A stretch of DNA of 64,000 nt from CAVXHQ01 sp963789535 (GTDB lineage Bacteria; Pseudomonadota; Alphaproteobacteria; Rhodobacterales; Rhodobacteraceae), in NCBI GenBank assembly GCA_963789535.1, contig CAWBKU010000005.1, forward strand, positions 1,302,001 through 1,366,000, given 5' to 3'. Shown one piece after another: positions 16,914-25,132 of this stretch. Below the pieces are notes generated by a model, which made no database searches, was not told the origin of the DNA, and saw nothing but the letters and a program-made list of their open reading frames with translations. Position numbers and translations under genes: made by a program. Every line of letters starts with the position of its first letter. Within the stretch, counting starts at the first letter, position 1.

Positions 16914-17516
16914 TCAGGTTGCGGCCGCCTCCGGAGCGGCGTCGGCCAGGGTGATCGTCAGCGCATAGTCCCTCGTGCCGCCCGGGGCCAGTGTCGCCGA
17001 CGCCGGATCCGACAGGTCGGTCTGCGGCTCGAGGCCGAGGGCGAAGGTGCCCGACTGATAGGCGCGCCAGAGGGCGGTGACGGGCAGGGCCGCGGGATCG
17101 AACGCGAGGTCGAGGGACACGCCTGCGCCGGCGATGCCGATCCGTCCGCCCGCCGGCGAGGGCGCACTGTCGACGATCTCGACATGGTCGTCCTGCGGCA
17201 CCGCGTCACCCGCGTCGAGGCGATCGCGTAACGACCAGTCGGCGCCGGTGAGGCGCGCGTCCGCGCCGAGGACCGGAAAACCGACGTTGCAATTATAGAG
17301 CAGCGCGTGCCGCGACGGACGAAAGCCCGCGTTGCGCACCCGGTCCCGCAGCACGATCTCGCCCCGGTCGAGCGCGATGTCGGCGGCGAGGCCCGCGGGC
17401 GTGCGCAGTTGCAGCAGCCGCCCGCCGGTGCCCGGACCGTCGCCGATGGTGACGAGGCGCAGGTCGGCGAGGGCGCGGCCATGGGCCGAGTGGCGAAACA
17501 GATCGGCGGTGCCCAT
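16914..17516 (-). CDS. DUF4432 / aldose 1-epimerase-like protein, short form
   Basis: A 200-residue protein resembling the middle and C-terminal part of DUF4432 proteins, which have a galactose-mutarotase-like fold. LFRHSAHGRALADLR looks like the internal HGR stretch of the family, RHALLYNCNVGFPVLG like its LLYHxNFGFPLL core, and FALGLEPQTD like its C-terminal LGLEP motif. Family members are usually clearly longer than 300 residues, so about 130 N-terminal residues seem to be missing. The ATG at 17516 lies 15 bases from the upstream stop, so this may be a real internal deletion. It probably interconverts anomers of the pathway's sugar if still active. Confidence 0.7.
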   Translation of the reverse strand: MGTADLFRHSAHGRALADLRLVTIGDGPGTGGRLLQLRTPAGLAADIALDRGEIVLRDRVRNAGFRPSRHALLYNCNVGFPVLGADARLTGADWSLRDRLDAGDAVPQDDHVEIVDSAPSPAGGRIGIAGAGVSLDLAFDPAALPVTALWRAYQSGTFALGLEPQTDLSDPASATLAPGGTRDYALTITLADAAPEAAAT

Positions 17517-17531
17517 GGCGCGTCCTTCGGC

Positions 17532-18719
17532 TCAGGCGACGGGGGCCACCGTTTCCCATGCGGCCCCGCCCGTCGACGAACGCACACATGCCTCGATGAA
17601 GGCAAGCCCCCGGGCGCCGTCACGCACCGTCGGCACGTCCGTCGCCATCGGATCGGGATCGCGCCCCTCCTTCTTGGCCCAGATCAGTTCGGCGGCGTTG
17701 GAATAGACGTTGCCGAACCCCTCGATATAGCCCTCGGGGTGGCGCGGCGGCATCCGGGTGGCGGCATTCGCCACGTCGAGGGCACCCGGCCCGCCCCGGG
17801 TGATGCAGCGCGTCGGTTCGCCGAAGGGGGTATAATAGAGGTTGTCGTTGTCCTCGCCCACCCATTCGATCCCGCCCCTCGTGCCGTAGACGCCGATCGA
17901 CAGACGGTTGTAGTTGCCCGGCGCCACCTGGCTCGCCCAGAGGGTGCCGCTCGCCCCACCCTTGTAGCGCAAAAGGACGTTGGCGTTGTCGTCGAGCTTG
18001 CGGCCCGGGACATAGCTTTGCAGGTCGGCGCAGACCGCGTCGAGGTCGAGGCCGGTGATGAACGCCGCGAGGTTGAAGGCGTGCACCCCGATGTCACCGA
18101 TGCAGCCGCCGGCACCGGCCTGTGCCGGATCGGTCCGCCAGGCGGCCTGTTTCTGCCCTTCGGCGTCGACGGCGGTCGTCAGCCAGTCCTGCACGTAGGA
18201 GGTACGGACCACCCGGATCTCGCCCAGCGTGCCGTCGGCCACCATCCGCCGCGCCTGCCGGACCAGCGGATAGCCGGTATTGTTCTGCGTCAGCACGAAA
18301 ACCGCACCCGAGGCGTCGGCAGTCTTCACGAGGTCGAGCGACTGATCGAGCGTCACCGTCATCGGCTTGTCGCAGATGACGTGGATGCCCTTTTGCAGGT
18401 ATGCCTTGGCGACCTCGTAGTGCAGGTGATTGGGCGTCACGATGGACACCACGTCGATGCCGTCGTCGCGCGACGTCTCGCCTGCGAGCATGTCCTGCCA
18501 CGAGCCATAGGCGCGCGCGGGGTCCAGGCCCAACTCGGCCCCCGACGCCCGCGCCGTCTCGGGGCGCGACGACAGGGCGCCCGCGACGAGAGTATACTTG
18601 TCGTCCAGCCGCGCCGCCATCCGGTGCACCGCGCCGATGAACGCCCCCTGACCGCCGCCCACCATCCCCAGCAGCAGCCGCTTGGCCGACCCCGCGGCGC
18701 CGAAACTCTCGATTGCCAT
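17532..18719 (-). CDS. Gfo/Idh/MocA family oxidoreductase
   Basis: A 395-residue NAD-dependent dehydrogenase. The Rossmann motif is GMVGGGQGAFIG (residues 18-29), followed by SIVTPNHLHYEVA and the catalytic-region ICDKPMTVTL (Lys-Pro near residue 120). GGCIGDIGVHAFNL near residue 205 carries the conserved Asp and His of the family. I chose the ATG at 18719; a longer ATG reading to 18779 runs into the upstream gene. It lies four bases after the isomerase stop. The long substrate domain (HPEGYIEGFGNVYSNAAELIWA) resembles enzymes that act with xylose-isomerase-like partners on inositol or keto-sugars, as the operon suggests. Confidence 0.88.
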   Translation of the reverse strand: MAIESFGAAGSAKRLLLGMVGGGQGAFIGAVHRMAARLDDKYTLVAGALSSRPETARASGAELGLDPARAYGSWQDMLAGETSRDDGIDVVSIVTPNHLHYEVAKAYLQKGIHVICDKPMTVTLDQSLDLVKTADASGAVFVLTQNNTGYPLVRQARRMVADGTLGEIRVVRTSYVQDWLTTAVDAEGQKQAAWRTDPAQAGAGGCIGDIGVHAFNLAAFITGLDLDAVCADLQSYVPGRKLDDNANVLLRYKGGASGTLWASQVAPGNYNRLSIGVYGTRGGIEWVGEDNDNLYYTPFGEPTRCITRGGPGALDVANAATRMPPRHPEGYIEGFGNVYSNAAELIWAKKEGRDPDPMATDVPTVRDGARGLAFIEACVRSSTGGAAWETVAPVA

Positions 18720-18723
18720 ACCG

Positions 18724-19779
18724 CTACTCCAGCCCGAGGATCGCGCGGGCCGCCGACTTTTCGCCCCTGCCGCCGGCAAAGTCGTCGAAGGTCTTGTCGG
18801 TCACGCGGCGGATGTGGTCGCGGATGAAGGTGGCACCCTTGGGCGCGGCATCCTCGGGGTGCTCGATGCAATCCTCCCATTCGTAGACGGCCCAGCCCTT
18901 GAAGTCATATTCGGTGAACTTCGAGAACACCGCCCCGAAATCGGTCTGCCCATCGCCGAGGCTGCGGTCGCGCGCCGCGCGTTTCAGCCACGGCTGATAG
19001 CCCGAGAGGAATCCCTGCTTGCCGGTCGGATTGAATTCGCTGTCCTTGACGTGGAACATGCCGATCCGTTCGTGGTCGAAGTCGATGAACTGCACATAGT
19101 CGGGGCCCTGCTTCACGAAGTGGCTGGCATCGTGGTTGATCTTGCAGCGGGGGTGGTTCTTCACCCGCTCGAGGAACATCTCGAACGTCGTGCCGTCATA
19201 GAGATCCTCGGTCGGGTGCAGCTCGAAACACACATCGACGCCATTCTCGTCGAACACGTCGAGGATCGGGGTCCAGATGCGGGCGAGTTCGGCAAAGGCC
19301 TCGTCGATCAGGTTCTGGTCGCGCTGCGGGAACGGATACCAGAACGGCCACGCGAGCGCGCCCGAGAACGTCGCGTGCTCGGTCAGGCCGAGGTTCTTCG
19401 ATGCTTTCGCGCAGGCCTTGAGCTGGTCTGTCGCCCAGTCCTGCCGCGCCTTGCGGTTGCCGCGCACCTGCGGCGGGCACAGGCCGTCCATTGAGACGTC
19501 GTAGGCGGGATGAACCGCGCAGAGCTGGCCCTGGATATGGCTGGCGGTGTCGCAGATCACGACGTCGTTCTCGCTTGCGGTGCCGATCAGTTCGTCGGCA
19601 TAGGTCTTGGAATCCGCTGCCTTCTTCACGTCGATGAAGCGGCCGTCCCACATCGGCAGTTGCACCGCCTCGAACCCGCTGTCGGCACACCATTTCGAGA
19701 TGGCGCCAAGGCTGTCGAACGGCGCCGCATCGCCGGCGAATTGGCCCAGAAACAGGCCCGGTCCCTTGATCGTCTGCAT
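18724..19779 (-). CDS. sugar phosphate isomerase/epimerase family TIM-barrel protein
   Basis: A 351-residue protein of the xylose-isomerase-like TIM-barrel family. Metal and substrate residues are expected in CFELHPTEDLYD (Glu, near residue 185), KINHDASHFVKQG (Asp/His near residue 218), GMFHVKDSEF (His, Asp) and GWAVYEWEDC (Glu near residue 298). The start at 19779 has GGGAGGA about five bases upstream. It is the first gene of a four-gene minus-strand operon ending with the LacI repressor, and a LacI-type operator lies about 70 bases before it. It probably isomerises the keto-sugar made by the dehydrogenase encoded directly downstream. Confidence 0.87.
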   Translation of the reverse strand: MQTIKGPGLFLGQFAGDAAPFDSLGAISKWCADSGFEAVQLPMWDGRFIDVKKAADSKTYADELIGTASENDVVICDTASHIQGQLCAVHPAYDVSMDGLCPPQVRGNRKARQDWATDQLKACAKASKNLGLTEHATFSGALAWPFWYPFPQRDQNLIDEAFAELARIWTPILDVFDENGVDVCFELHPTEDLYDGTTFEMFLERVKNHPRCKINHDASHFVKQGPDYVQFIDFDHERIGMFHVKDSEFNPTGKQGFLSGYQPWLKRAARDRSLGDGQTDFGAVFSKFTEYDFKGWAVYEWEDCIEHPEDAAPKGATFIRDHIRRVTDKTFDDFAGGRGEKSAARAILGLE

Positions 19780-19848
19780 CGCATTCCTCCCGGTTTGAGC
19801 GCGTATCCGGCGGCATTCACGCCCCGATGGCGCCGCAGGAACCAGAAA

Positions 19849-19865
19849 ATGTAAAACGTTTACGG
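19849..19865. promoter_or_regulatory. LacI-type operator, isomerase side
   Basis: ATGTAAAACGTTTACGG contains TGTAAAACGTTTAC, a near-perfect inverted repeat centred on CG, the usual layout of LacI/GalR-family operators. It lies 70 bases upstream of the minus-strand operon that ends with a LacI gene. A partner site is at 20035. The 326-base divergent gap (19780-20105) holds these two sites; I see no gene or other repeat in it. Confidence 0.7.
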
Positions 19866-20034
19866 ACGCATTTCATGCGATTGTCGCCGGTCGTGTCAAG
19901 ACGCTTTCTGCGTCTTGCATTCCCGGATGGCCGGTAGAGTGATGCGAAGCAGGGCCTGTGGGTCACTCCGGATCCTGCCGGTGGTTCCGTTTTCAACGGC
20001 GTCGACGAGATGTCTCCAAAAACAGGCTTGACTC

Positions 20035-20049
20035 TTGTAAACGTTTTCT
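20035..20049. promoter_or_regulatory. LacI-type operator, transporter side
   Basis: TTGTAAACGTTTTCT carries the core GTAAACGTTTTC with a central CG. It overlaps a possible -35 element (TTGACT just upstream) and is 57 bases before the binding-protein gene on the plus strand. Together with the site at 19849 it suggests that one LacI protein controls both divergent operons. Confidence 0.7.
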
Positions 20050-20105
20050 AGCACGTTTCGGCAAAAGAGGTTGCCGCAATCACCATCACGCTCCGGGAGG
20101 GCCAC

Positions 20106-21206
20106 ATGAAACTCACTTCGACACGCCGCAGCCTGCTGCGCGGCGCCGCCGCGATGACGGCACTTGGCGCCGTCGGCATCAATCCGCGATTCGTGCGGCC
20201 TGCCTTTGCGCAGGGCCTCGCCGCGGGCATGACCGGCGGGCCGTCCGGCTTTGCGGGGGCCGAGCGGTTCCAGTACGACGAATCGATGTCAGAGGGCCGC
20301 GCCATCGAGGCGATGAAGCGCATGGTCGCCGAGGGCCGCGCGCCGGCCAGGATCATCATGCTGCTGACCGACGGCGCCATCGGCCAGATCACCCAGCCGT
20401 TTCCCTCCGGCCCCTCGGTCAAGGACGTCTGGGAGGCCGAGACCGGCGTCGAACTCGAGATCATCGGCGCGCCCGCGGGCGACATCTGGGCGCGGGTCTT
20501 GCAGGACGTGACCACGAACTCGGGCGCCTTCGACATCTATACCCATCCCTGGAACAGCCTCGGCGATCTGGTCGAGGCGGGCGGCGCCGCGAACCTCGAC
20601 GATTACGTCGCCGCCCACCGGCCCGACTGGGCCGACGAAGAGCGTGGCACGCCGACCGCACAGACTGCCGAACTGCTCTGCAAATACGGCGGCAGCTACT
20701 ACGGCGCCTCGCTCGACGGCGATTTCCAGACCTGGGTCTACAACAAACAGTATTTCGACGAACATTCGGCGGACTATCAGGCTGCCCACGACATGGGAGG
20801 AGAGCGACCGCATCAGCGCCTTCTTCACCGGGCGCACCGGCCTCGGAGGTGCGACGATCTATGGCAACGGCAACGACATGGCGCCGTTCTGGGGGTTGCC
20901 GCGGTTCTATGCGCGGTTCGCGGCGCAAGCGGTGCCGAACATGTACTGGTTCGACGAGAACGGCCGCCCGAACCTCGATACCGATCAGGCGATCAAGGCG
21001 GCGACCGACTACGTGCGATCGCGCGAATGGGCGCACCCCGACGCCCTGTCGTCGACCTATGCCGAGGGCTATTCCGGCATCGGCAGCGGCCAGACGCCGC
21101 ATCTGACGACCCATACCAACGTCACCAAATTTGTCGACCGCCTGGACGAGAACGGCAACCCGGCGAGCCTGGCCGCCGGCATACTCAGCGCCTATATTCC
21201 CCCGGC
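20106..21206 (+). pseudogene. carbohydrate ABC transporter solute-binding protein, frameshifted and truncated
   Basis: The 5' part encodes a periplasmic binding protein with a twin-arginine-like signal (TRRSLLRGAAAMTALG, cleavage probably after AFA near residue 35), followed by VWEAETGVELEIIGAP and FDIYTHPWNSLGDLVEAGG. Near 20778-20785 the frame changes: from there the +1 frame carries the family sequence (LPTTWEESDRISAFF, then FYARFAAQAVPNMYWFDENG), as if one G were extra. The protein then stops being recognisable after LAAGILSAYIPP near 21200, about 365 residues in, where ATPase sequence begins in the original frame. The C-terminus, which should run on further, is missing. The frameshift could be an assembly error; the truncation looks like a deletion. 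Confidence 0.75.
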
Positions 21207-22211
21207 GTGCAGCACGACGAATTCGTGGCGCTGCTCGGTCCCTCGGGCTGTGGCAAGTCCACGACGATGAACATGATCGCGGGCATCGAGGCGCCGACAT
21301 CGGGGGCAATCCGGTTCGACGGGCGCGACGTGACGGCTGTCCCGATGGCGCGCCGCGGCGTCGGCTTCGTGTTCCAGAACTATGCCATCTTTACCCATTT
21401 GACGGTCCGCGCCAACCTCGCCTTCGGCCTCGAGGTGACGGGGACACCGCGCGCCGAAGTCGACCGCCGGGTCGGCGAATTGGCCGAATTCATGGCGCTG
21501 ACCCACCGCCTCGACGCGCCGTCCGCCGCGCTCTCGGTGAACGAGATGCAAAAGCTCGCCATCGGCCGCTCTGCCATCGTCGCGCCCGCGATCCTTCTGC
21601 TCGACGAGCCGCTGTCGAACCTCGACGCCGCCTTTCGCGAACGGATGCGGTCCGAACTGCGGGAGTTGCAGCGCAACCTGCGGCAGACCATGGTCTATGT
21701 GACGCATGACCAGATCGAGGCGATGGGCCTCGCCGACCGGATCGCCGTGATGGACAACGCCGTGCTGCAACAGTTCGCGACACCTGCGGAAATCTATGCC
21801 CGCCCGCGCAACACCTTTGTCGCCGGGTTCATCGGGGCGCCGTCGATGAACCTGATCCCGGTGCGCATCGCGGGCGGCCGGCCCGAGACGCCGACCGGCG
21901 ACATCGCCCTCGACGGCCGCCTCGCCGCGCAGGCCCGTGCCCACAATGCGCCGGACCTGTTGCTGGGCGTGCGCCCAGAGGACGTGGCGATTGCGGCGGT
22001 CGGGATCGGCGCGCGCATCGCCCTCGTCGAGACGGTGGGCCGCAGGCGGATCGCGCATTTCGACGGCGCCGGGTGCCGCATTCTGGGAACCTATCCGCGC
22101 ACGCTGCCTCTGACGACGGGCGAACCCGTGCACCTGGCACCCGACCTCGCCAAGGCGCATCTGTTCGATCCGGCCACCGGCCTGCGCCTGACCCACGGCG
22201 AGGCGGGCTGA
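21207..22211 (+). pseudogene. ABC transporter ATP-binding protein lacking its N-terminus
   Basis: From the GTG at 21207 the frame reads EFVALLGPSGCGKSTT (Walker A), FVFQNYAIFTH (Q-loop), AILLLDEPLSNLD (Walker B), YVTHDQIEAM (H-loop) and a MalK-like C-terminal domain (LLGVRPEDVAI), 334 residues in total. The first 25-30 residues of the ATPase fold are absent, replaced by the binding-protein remnant. The ABC signature is unusual: SVNEMQKLAIGR stands where LSGGQRQR is expected, as in some paired glycerol/sugar-alcohol ATPases. Binding protein and ATPase genes are normally separated by two permease genes that are not here, so a deletion of roughly 2-3 kb, or an assembly collapse, joined them. Confidence 0.75.
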
Positions 22212-22212
22212 G

Positions 22213-23262
22213 ATGGCCGAAATCCGCCTCGAGAACGTCAGCAAGTCCTACAGGGGCAAGCCCGCGCTGACCGACGTGTCGCTGACCTTCGCCGACGGTT
22301 CGTTCACCTCGGTCTTCGGGCCGCTGGGGGCAGGCAAATCTGTGCTCCTGCGCCTGCTCCTCGGCCTCGAGCAGGTCGACGCCGGACGCATCCCCATCGA
22401 CGGGTGCGACTTGACCCGCGCCGCCCCCATCGCGCGCGACCTCGAGATGGCGTTCCAGAACCTCGCCCTCTTTCCGCAGTTCAGCGCGCGCGACAACATC
22501 GCCTTTCCGCTCCGTCGCCGCGCCGTCCCCGAGGCCGAGATCGACCGCCGCATCGCGGCGCTGTCGGACGTGCTCGGCATCGGCCACATCCTCGGCAAGA
22601 AGCCCGGCGCGCTGTCGGGCGGCGAGCGGCAGCGCGTCGCCATCGGCCGCGCGCTGGTGCGCGACGCGGCGGCCTATCTGATGGACGAGCCGATCGCGGC
22701 GCTGGATGCGCGGCTGCGCGACGGGATGCGGGTCGAACTCGGGCGGCTGCAATCGGACCTCGGCAAGACCTTCATCTATGTCACCCACGACTGCGACGAG
22801 GCGATGGCGGTCGCCGACGGCCTTGCCGTCCTCGACGGCGGGCGGTTGGTGCAGGCGGGCGCGCCGGACGCGGTCTATGCCGATCCCGTCACGCTTGCCG
22901 TCGCCACCCTGCTCGGCGCGCCGCGCCCCTCGGTGTTGGCCGCGACGGTGACGGGGCAGGGGATCGAGACGGCACTGGGGCACCTGCCACGGGCCGGCGG
23001 GTCGCCCGGTGCGGCGACGGTCGCCCTGCGCCCCGAGGCGGTGCGCCTGACGCCCGGAACCGGCGGCGACCTGAACGGCACGGTGCGCGACATCGAACGG
23101 CTGGGCGCGTTTTCCATCGTCACCGTCGCGCGCGGCGATGCCGAGGTGCGGGCTATCGACACCGGCGACACCAACCTGACGCTGGGCATGGCCGTCACCG
23201 TCTCGGTGGACCCGGTCGGCGTGCTGCTGTTTGCGCCCGGCACCGGGCGGCGGATCGGATGA
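22213..23262 (+). CDS. carbohydrate ABC transporter ATP-binding protein (second ATPase)
   Basis: A 349-residue MalK-like ATPase, starting one base after the previous stop. The signature LSGGERQR, Q-loop FQNLALFPQ, Walker B AYLMDEPIAALD and H-loop YVTHDCDEAM are intact. Walker A reads GPLGAGKSV instead of GPSGAGKST, a notable change of two positions including the residue after Lys-Ser. The C-terminal part is a shortened TOBE-like domain. Two consecutive ATPases, the first with a degenerate signature and the second canonical, resemble the GlpS/GlpT pair of alphaproteobacterial glycerol importers; a similar heterodimer is inferred. Without permeases nearby it cannot form a transporter unless these are encoded elsewhere. 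Confidence 0.85.
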   Translation: MAEIRLENVSKSYRGKPALTDVSLTFADGSFTSVFGPLGAGKSVLLRLLLGLEQVDAGRIPIDGCDLTRAAPIARDLEMAFQNLALFPQFSARDNIAFPLRRRAVPEAEIDRRIAALSDVLGIGHILGKKPGALSGGERQRVAIGRALVRDAAAYLMDEPIAALDARLRDGMRVELGRLQSDLGKTFIYVTHDCDEAMAVADGLAVLDGGRLVQAGAPDAVYADPVTLAVATLLGAPRPSVLAATVTGQGIETALGHLPRAGGSPGAATVALRPEAVRLTPGTGGDLNGTVRDIERLGAFSIVTVARGDAEVRAIDTGDTNLTLGMAVTVSVDPVGVLLFAPGTGRRIG

Positions 23263-24212
23263 GCGGGGCGCGCCATATCGCCGTCGTCGGCGCGGGCATC
23301 ATCGGCCGGTCCTGGGCCCTCGCCTTCGCGCGCGGCGGCCACCGGGTCATGCTGCACGATACCCACCCGGAGGTGATGCACACAGCCCTCGGTGCCCTGC
23401 CCGAGATGGTGCGCGCGCTCGCCGCCCTCGATCTGCTGCACGGCCAGACGCCGCAGGAGGTGGCCGGGCGGATCCACGGCGCCGACCGGCTGGAAGAGGC
23501 CCTTTCGGGATCTATCCACGTGCAGGAGAACACGCCCGAGGACGCGCAGGTAAAGCGCGCGGTCTTTGCCGCGCTCGACGCCGCCACCCCGCCCGACGCG
23601 GTGATCGCAAGCTCGACCTCGGCGCTGCTGCCCTCGGCGTTCACCGCCGGTCTGGCCGGTGCCGCGCGCTGCCTCGTGGCCCACCCCCTCAATCCGCCGC
23701 ACCTCATCCCGGCGGTCGAGCTGGTGCCCGGTCCCGACACCGCCCCCGACACCGTCGCCCGCACCCGCGCCCTCATGACCGCCATCGGCCAGAGCCCGAT
23801 CGAGACCACGCGCGAGATCGAGGGGTTCATCATGAACCGCCTGCAAGGCGCGGTCCTGGACGAGGCGTTTTCCCTGCTCGACCAGGGGATCGCCACGATG
23901 GCGGACATCGACACCGCGATGCGCGACGGCCTCGCGCGGCGCTGGGCGTTCATGGGGCCGTTCGAGACCATCGACCTGAACGCGCCGCGCGGGGTTGCCG
24001 ATTTCATCGACCGTTACGGCGCCGCCTATGCAACCATCGGCGCCGCCCGCCCGACCCGGCCGGAATGGACCGGCGCGCTGCGCGACGCCATCTGCGCCGG
24101 CCGCGCGCAACTCCTGCCCGAGGCAGAGCGTGCGGCCCGTCTCCGCTGGCGCGACGAAAGGCTCGCCGCCATCGCCCGCCTCGCCGCCACAGATCCGAAA
24201 GGGACGCCGTGA
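23259..24212 (+). CDS. 3-hydroxyacyl-CoA dehydrogenase family protein, CRYL1/L-gulonate 3-dehydrogenase-like
   Basis: A 317-residue NAD-dependent dehydrogenase. The Rossmann motif is VVGAGIIGRSWALAFARGG (residues 9-27). ASSTSALLPS (near residue 124) and AHPLNPPHLIPAVELVPG (near residue 145) hold the catalytic Ser and His. EGFIMNRLQGAVLDEAFSLL and RRWAFMGPFETIDLN match the pattern of lambda-crystallin/L-gulonate 3-dehydrogenases and L-carnitine dehydrogenases rather than fatty-acid enzymes. The ATG overlaps the ATPase stop and its stop overlaps the next GTG. It probably oxidises a 3-hydroxy acid, such as an aldonate, to the 3-oxo acid, which the BKACE enzyme next door could cleave. Confidence 0.85.
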   Translation: MSGARHIAVVGAGIIGRSWALAFARGGHRVMLHDTHPEVMHTALGALPEMVRALAALDLLHGQTPQEVAGRIHGADRLEEALSGSIHVQENTPEDAQVKRAVFAALDAATPPDAVIASSTSALLPSAFTAGLAGAARCLVAHPLNPPHLIPAVELVPGPDTAPDTVARTRALMTAIGQSPIETTREIEGFIMNRLQGAVLDEAFSLLDQGIATMADIDTAMRDGLARRWAFMGPFETIDLNAPRGVADFIDRYGAAYATIGAARPTRPEWTGALRDAICAGRAQLLPEAERAARLRWRDERLAAIARLAATDPKGTP

Positions 24213-25132
24213 CCCGCAAGATCATCGTCACCGCCGCCCTGACCGGCGCGATCCATACGCCGGGCATGTCGCCGCACCTGCCGGTCACGCCCGAACAGAT
24301 CGTGGCCGAGGGGCGCCGCGCCGCGGGGGCCGGTGCCGCGATCCTGCACGTCCACGCCCGCGACCCCGTCACCGGCCGCCCGGACCAGTCGGTCGAGGCC
24401 TTCGCCCGGATCCTGCCCGCCCTGAAGGAGACGGGTGCGATCATCAACATCACCACCGGCGGCAGCCCCTTCATGAAGGTGGCCGAGCGCGTCGCCCCCG
24501 CCGCGCATTTCCGCCCCGAGCTTGCCTCGCTCAACATGGGGTCGATGAACTTCGGCCTCTATCCGATGCAGTCGCGCTTTCCCGACCTGCCGCAGGCATG
24601 GGAGAATGACCACCTCGAAGGCTCGCGCGACCTCGTGTTCCGCAATTCCTTTGCCGATATCGAATATGTTCTCGGCACCTGCACACCGAACGGCACGCGG
24701 TTCGAATTCGAATGCTACGACACCGCCCACCTGCGCAACCTCGCCCACATGATCGGGCGCGGCCGCGTCACCGGCACGCCGTTCGTGCAGACCGTCTTCG
24801 GCCTGCTGGGCGGCATCGGGTCCGAGCCCGAGGACGTGACGGTGATGCGCGGCGTCGCCGACCGGCTGCTGCCCGGCGGCTATCACTGGTCGGTGCTGGG
24901 GGCGGGGTCCGCGCAACTGCGGCTCGCGGCGATGGCGGCGGCGATGGGCGGGCATATCCGCGTCGGCCTCGAGGATTCGCTCTGGGCCGGACCGGGGCGG
25001 CTGGCCACGAGTGCCGCCGAACAGATCGCCCTCGCCGCACAGGTTCTCGCGGGCCTCGGTCTCGCGATGGCGACGCCGGACGAGGCGCGCGGCATCCTTG
25101 GCCTCAAGGGGGCGGGGGAGGTCGGGTTCTGA
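24209..25132 (+). CDS. beta-keto acid cleavage enzyme (BKACE, DUF849 family)
   Basis: A 307-residue TIM-barrel enzyme. Known members split a beta-keto acid with acetyl-CoA into acetoacetate and a CoA ester, using zinc. ILHVHARDPVTGRPDQS (near residue 46) contains the two metal-binding histidines; INITTGGSP near residue 80, SLNMGSMNFG and FECYDTAHL (Glu) are the other conserved barrel strands. The start is GTG at 24209, overlapping the previous stop. Directly after a 3-hydroxyacid dehydrogenase it would receive a 3-oxo acid. A dehydrogenase plus BKACE pair is known for carnitine, but here both sit with sugar transporters and a lactonase, so a sugar-derived acid is more likely. Confidence 0.88.
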   Translation: MTRKIIVTAALTGAIHTPGMSPHLPVTPEQIVAEGRRAAGAGAAILHVHARDPVTGRPDQSVEAFARILPALKETGAIINITTGGSPFMKVAERVAPAAHFRPELASLNMGSMNFGLYPMQSRFPDLPQAWENDHLEGSRDLVFRNSFADIEYVLGTCTPNGTRFEFECYDTAHLRNLAHMIGRGRVTGTPFVQTVFGLLGGIGSEPEDVTVMRGVADRLLPGGYHWSVLGAGSAQLRLAAMAAAMGGHIRVGLEDSLWAGPGRLATSAAEQIALAAQVLAGLGLAMATPDEARGILGLKGAGEVGF

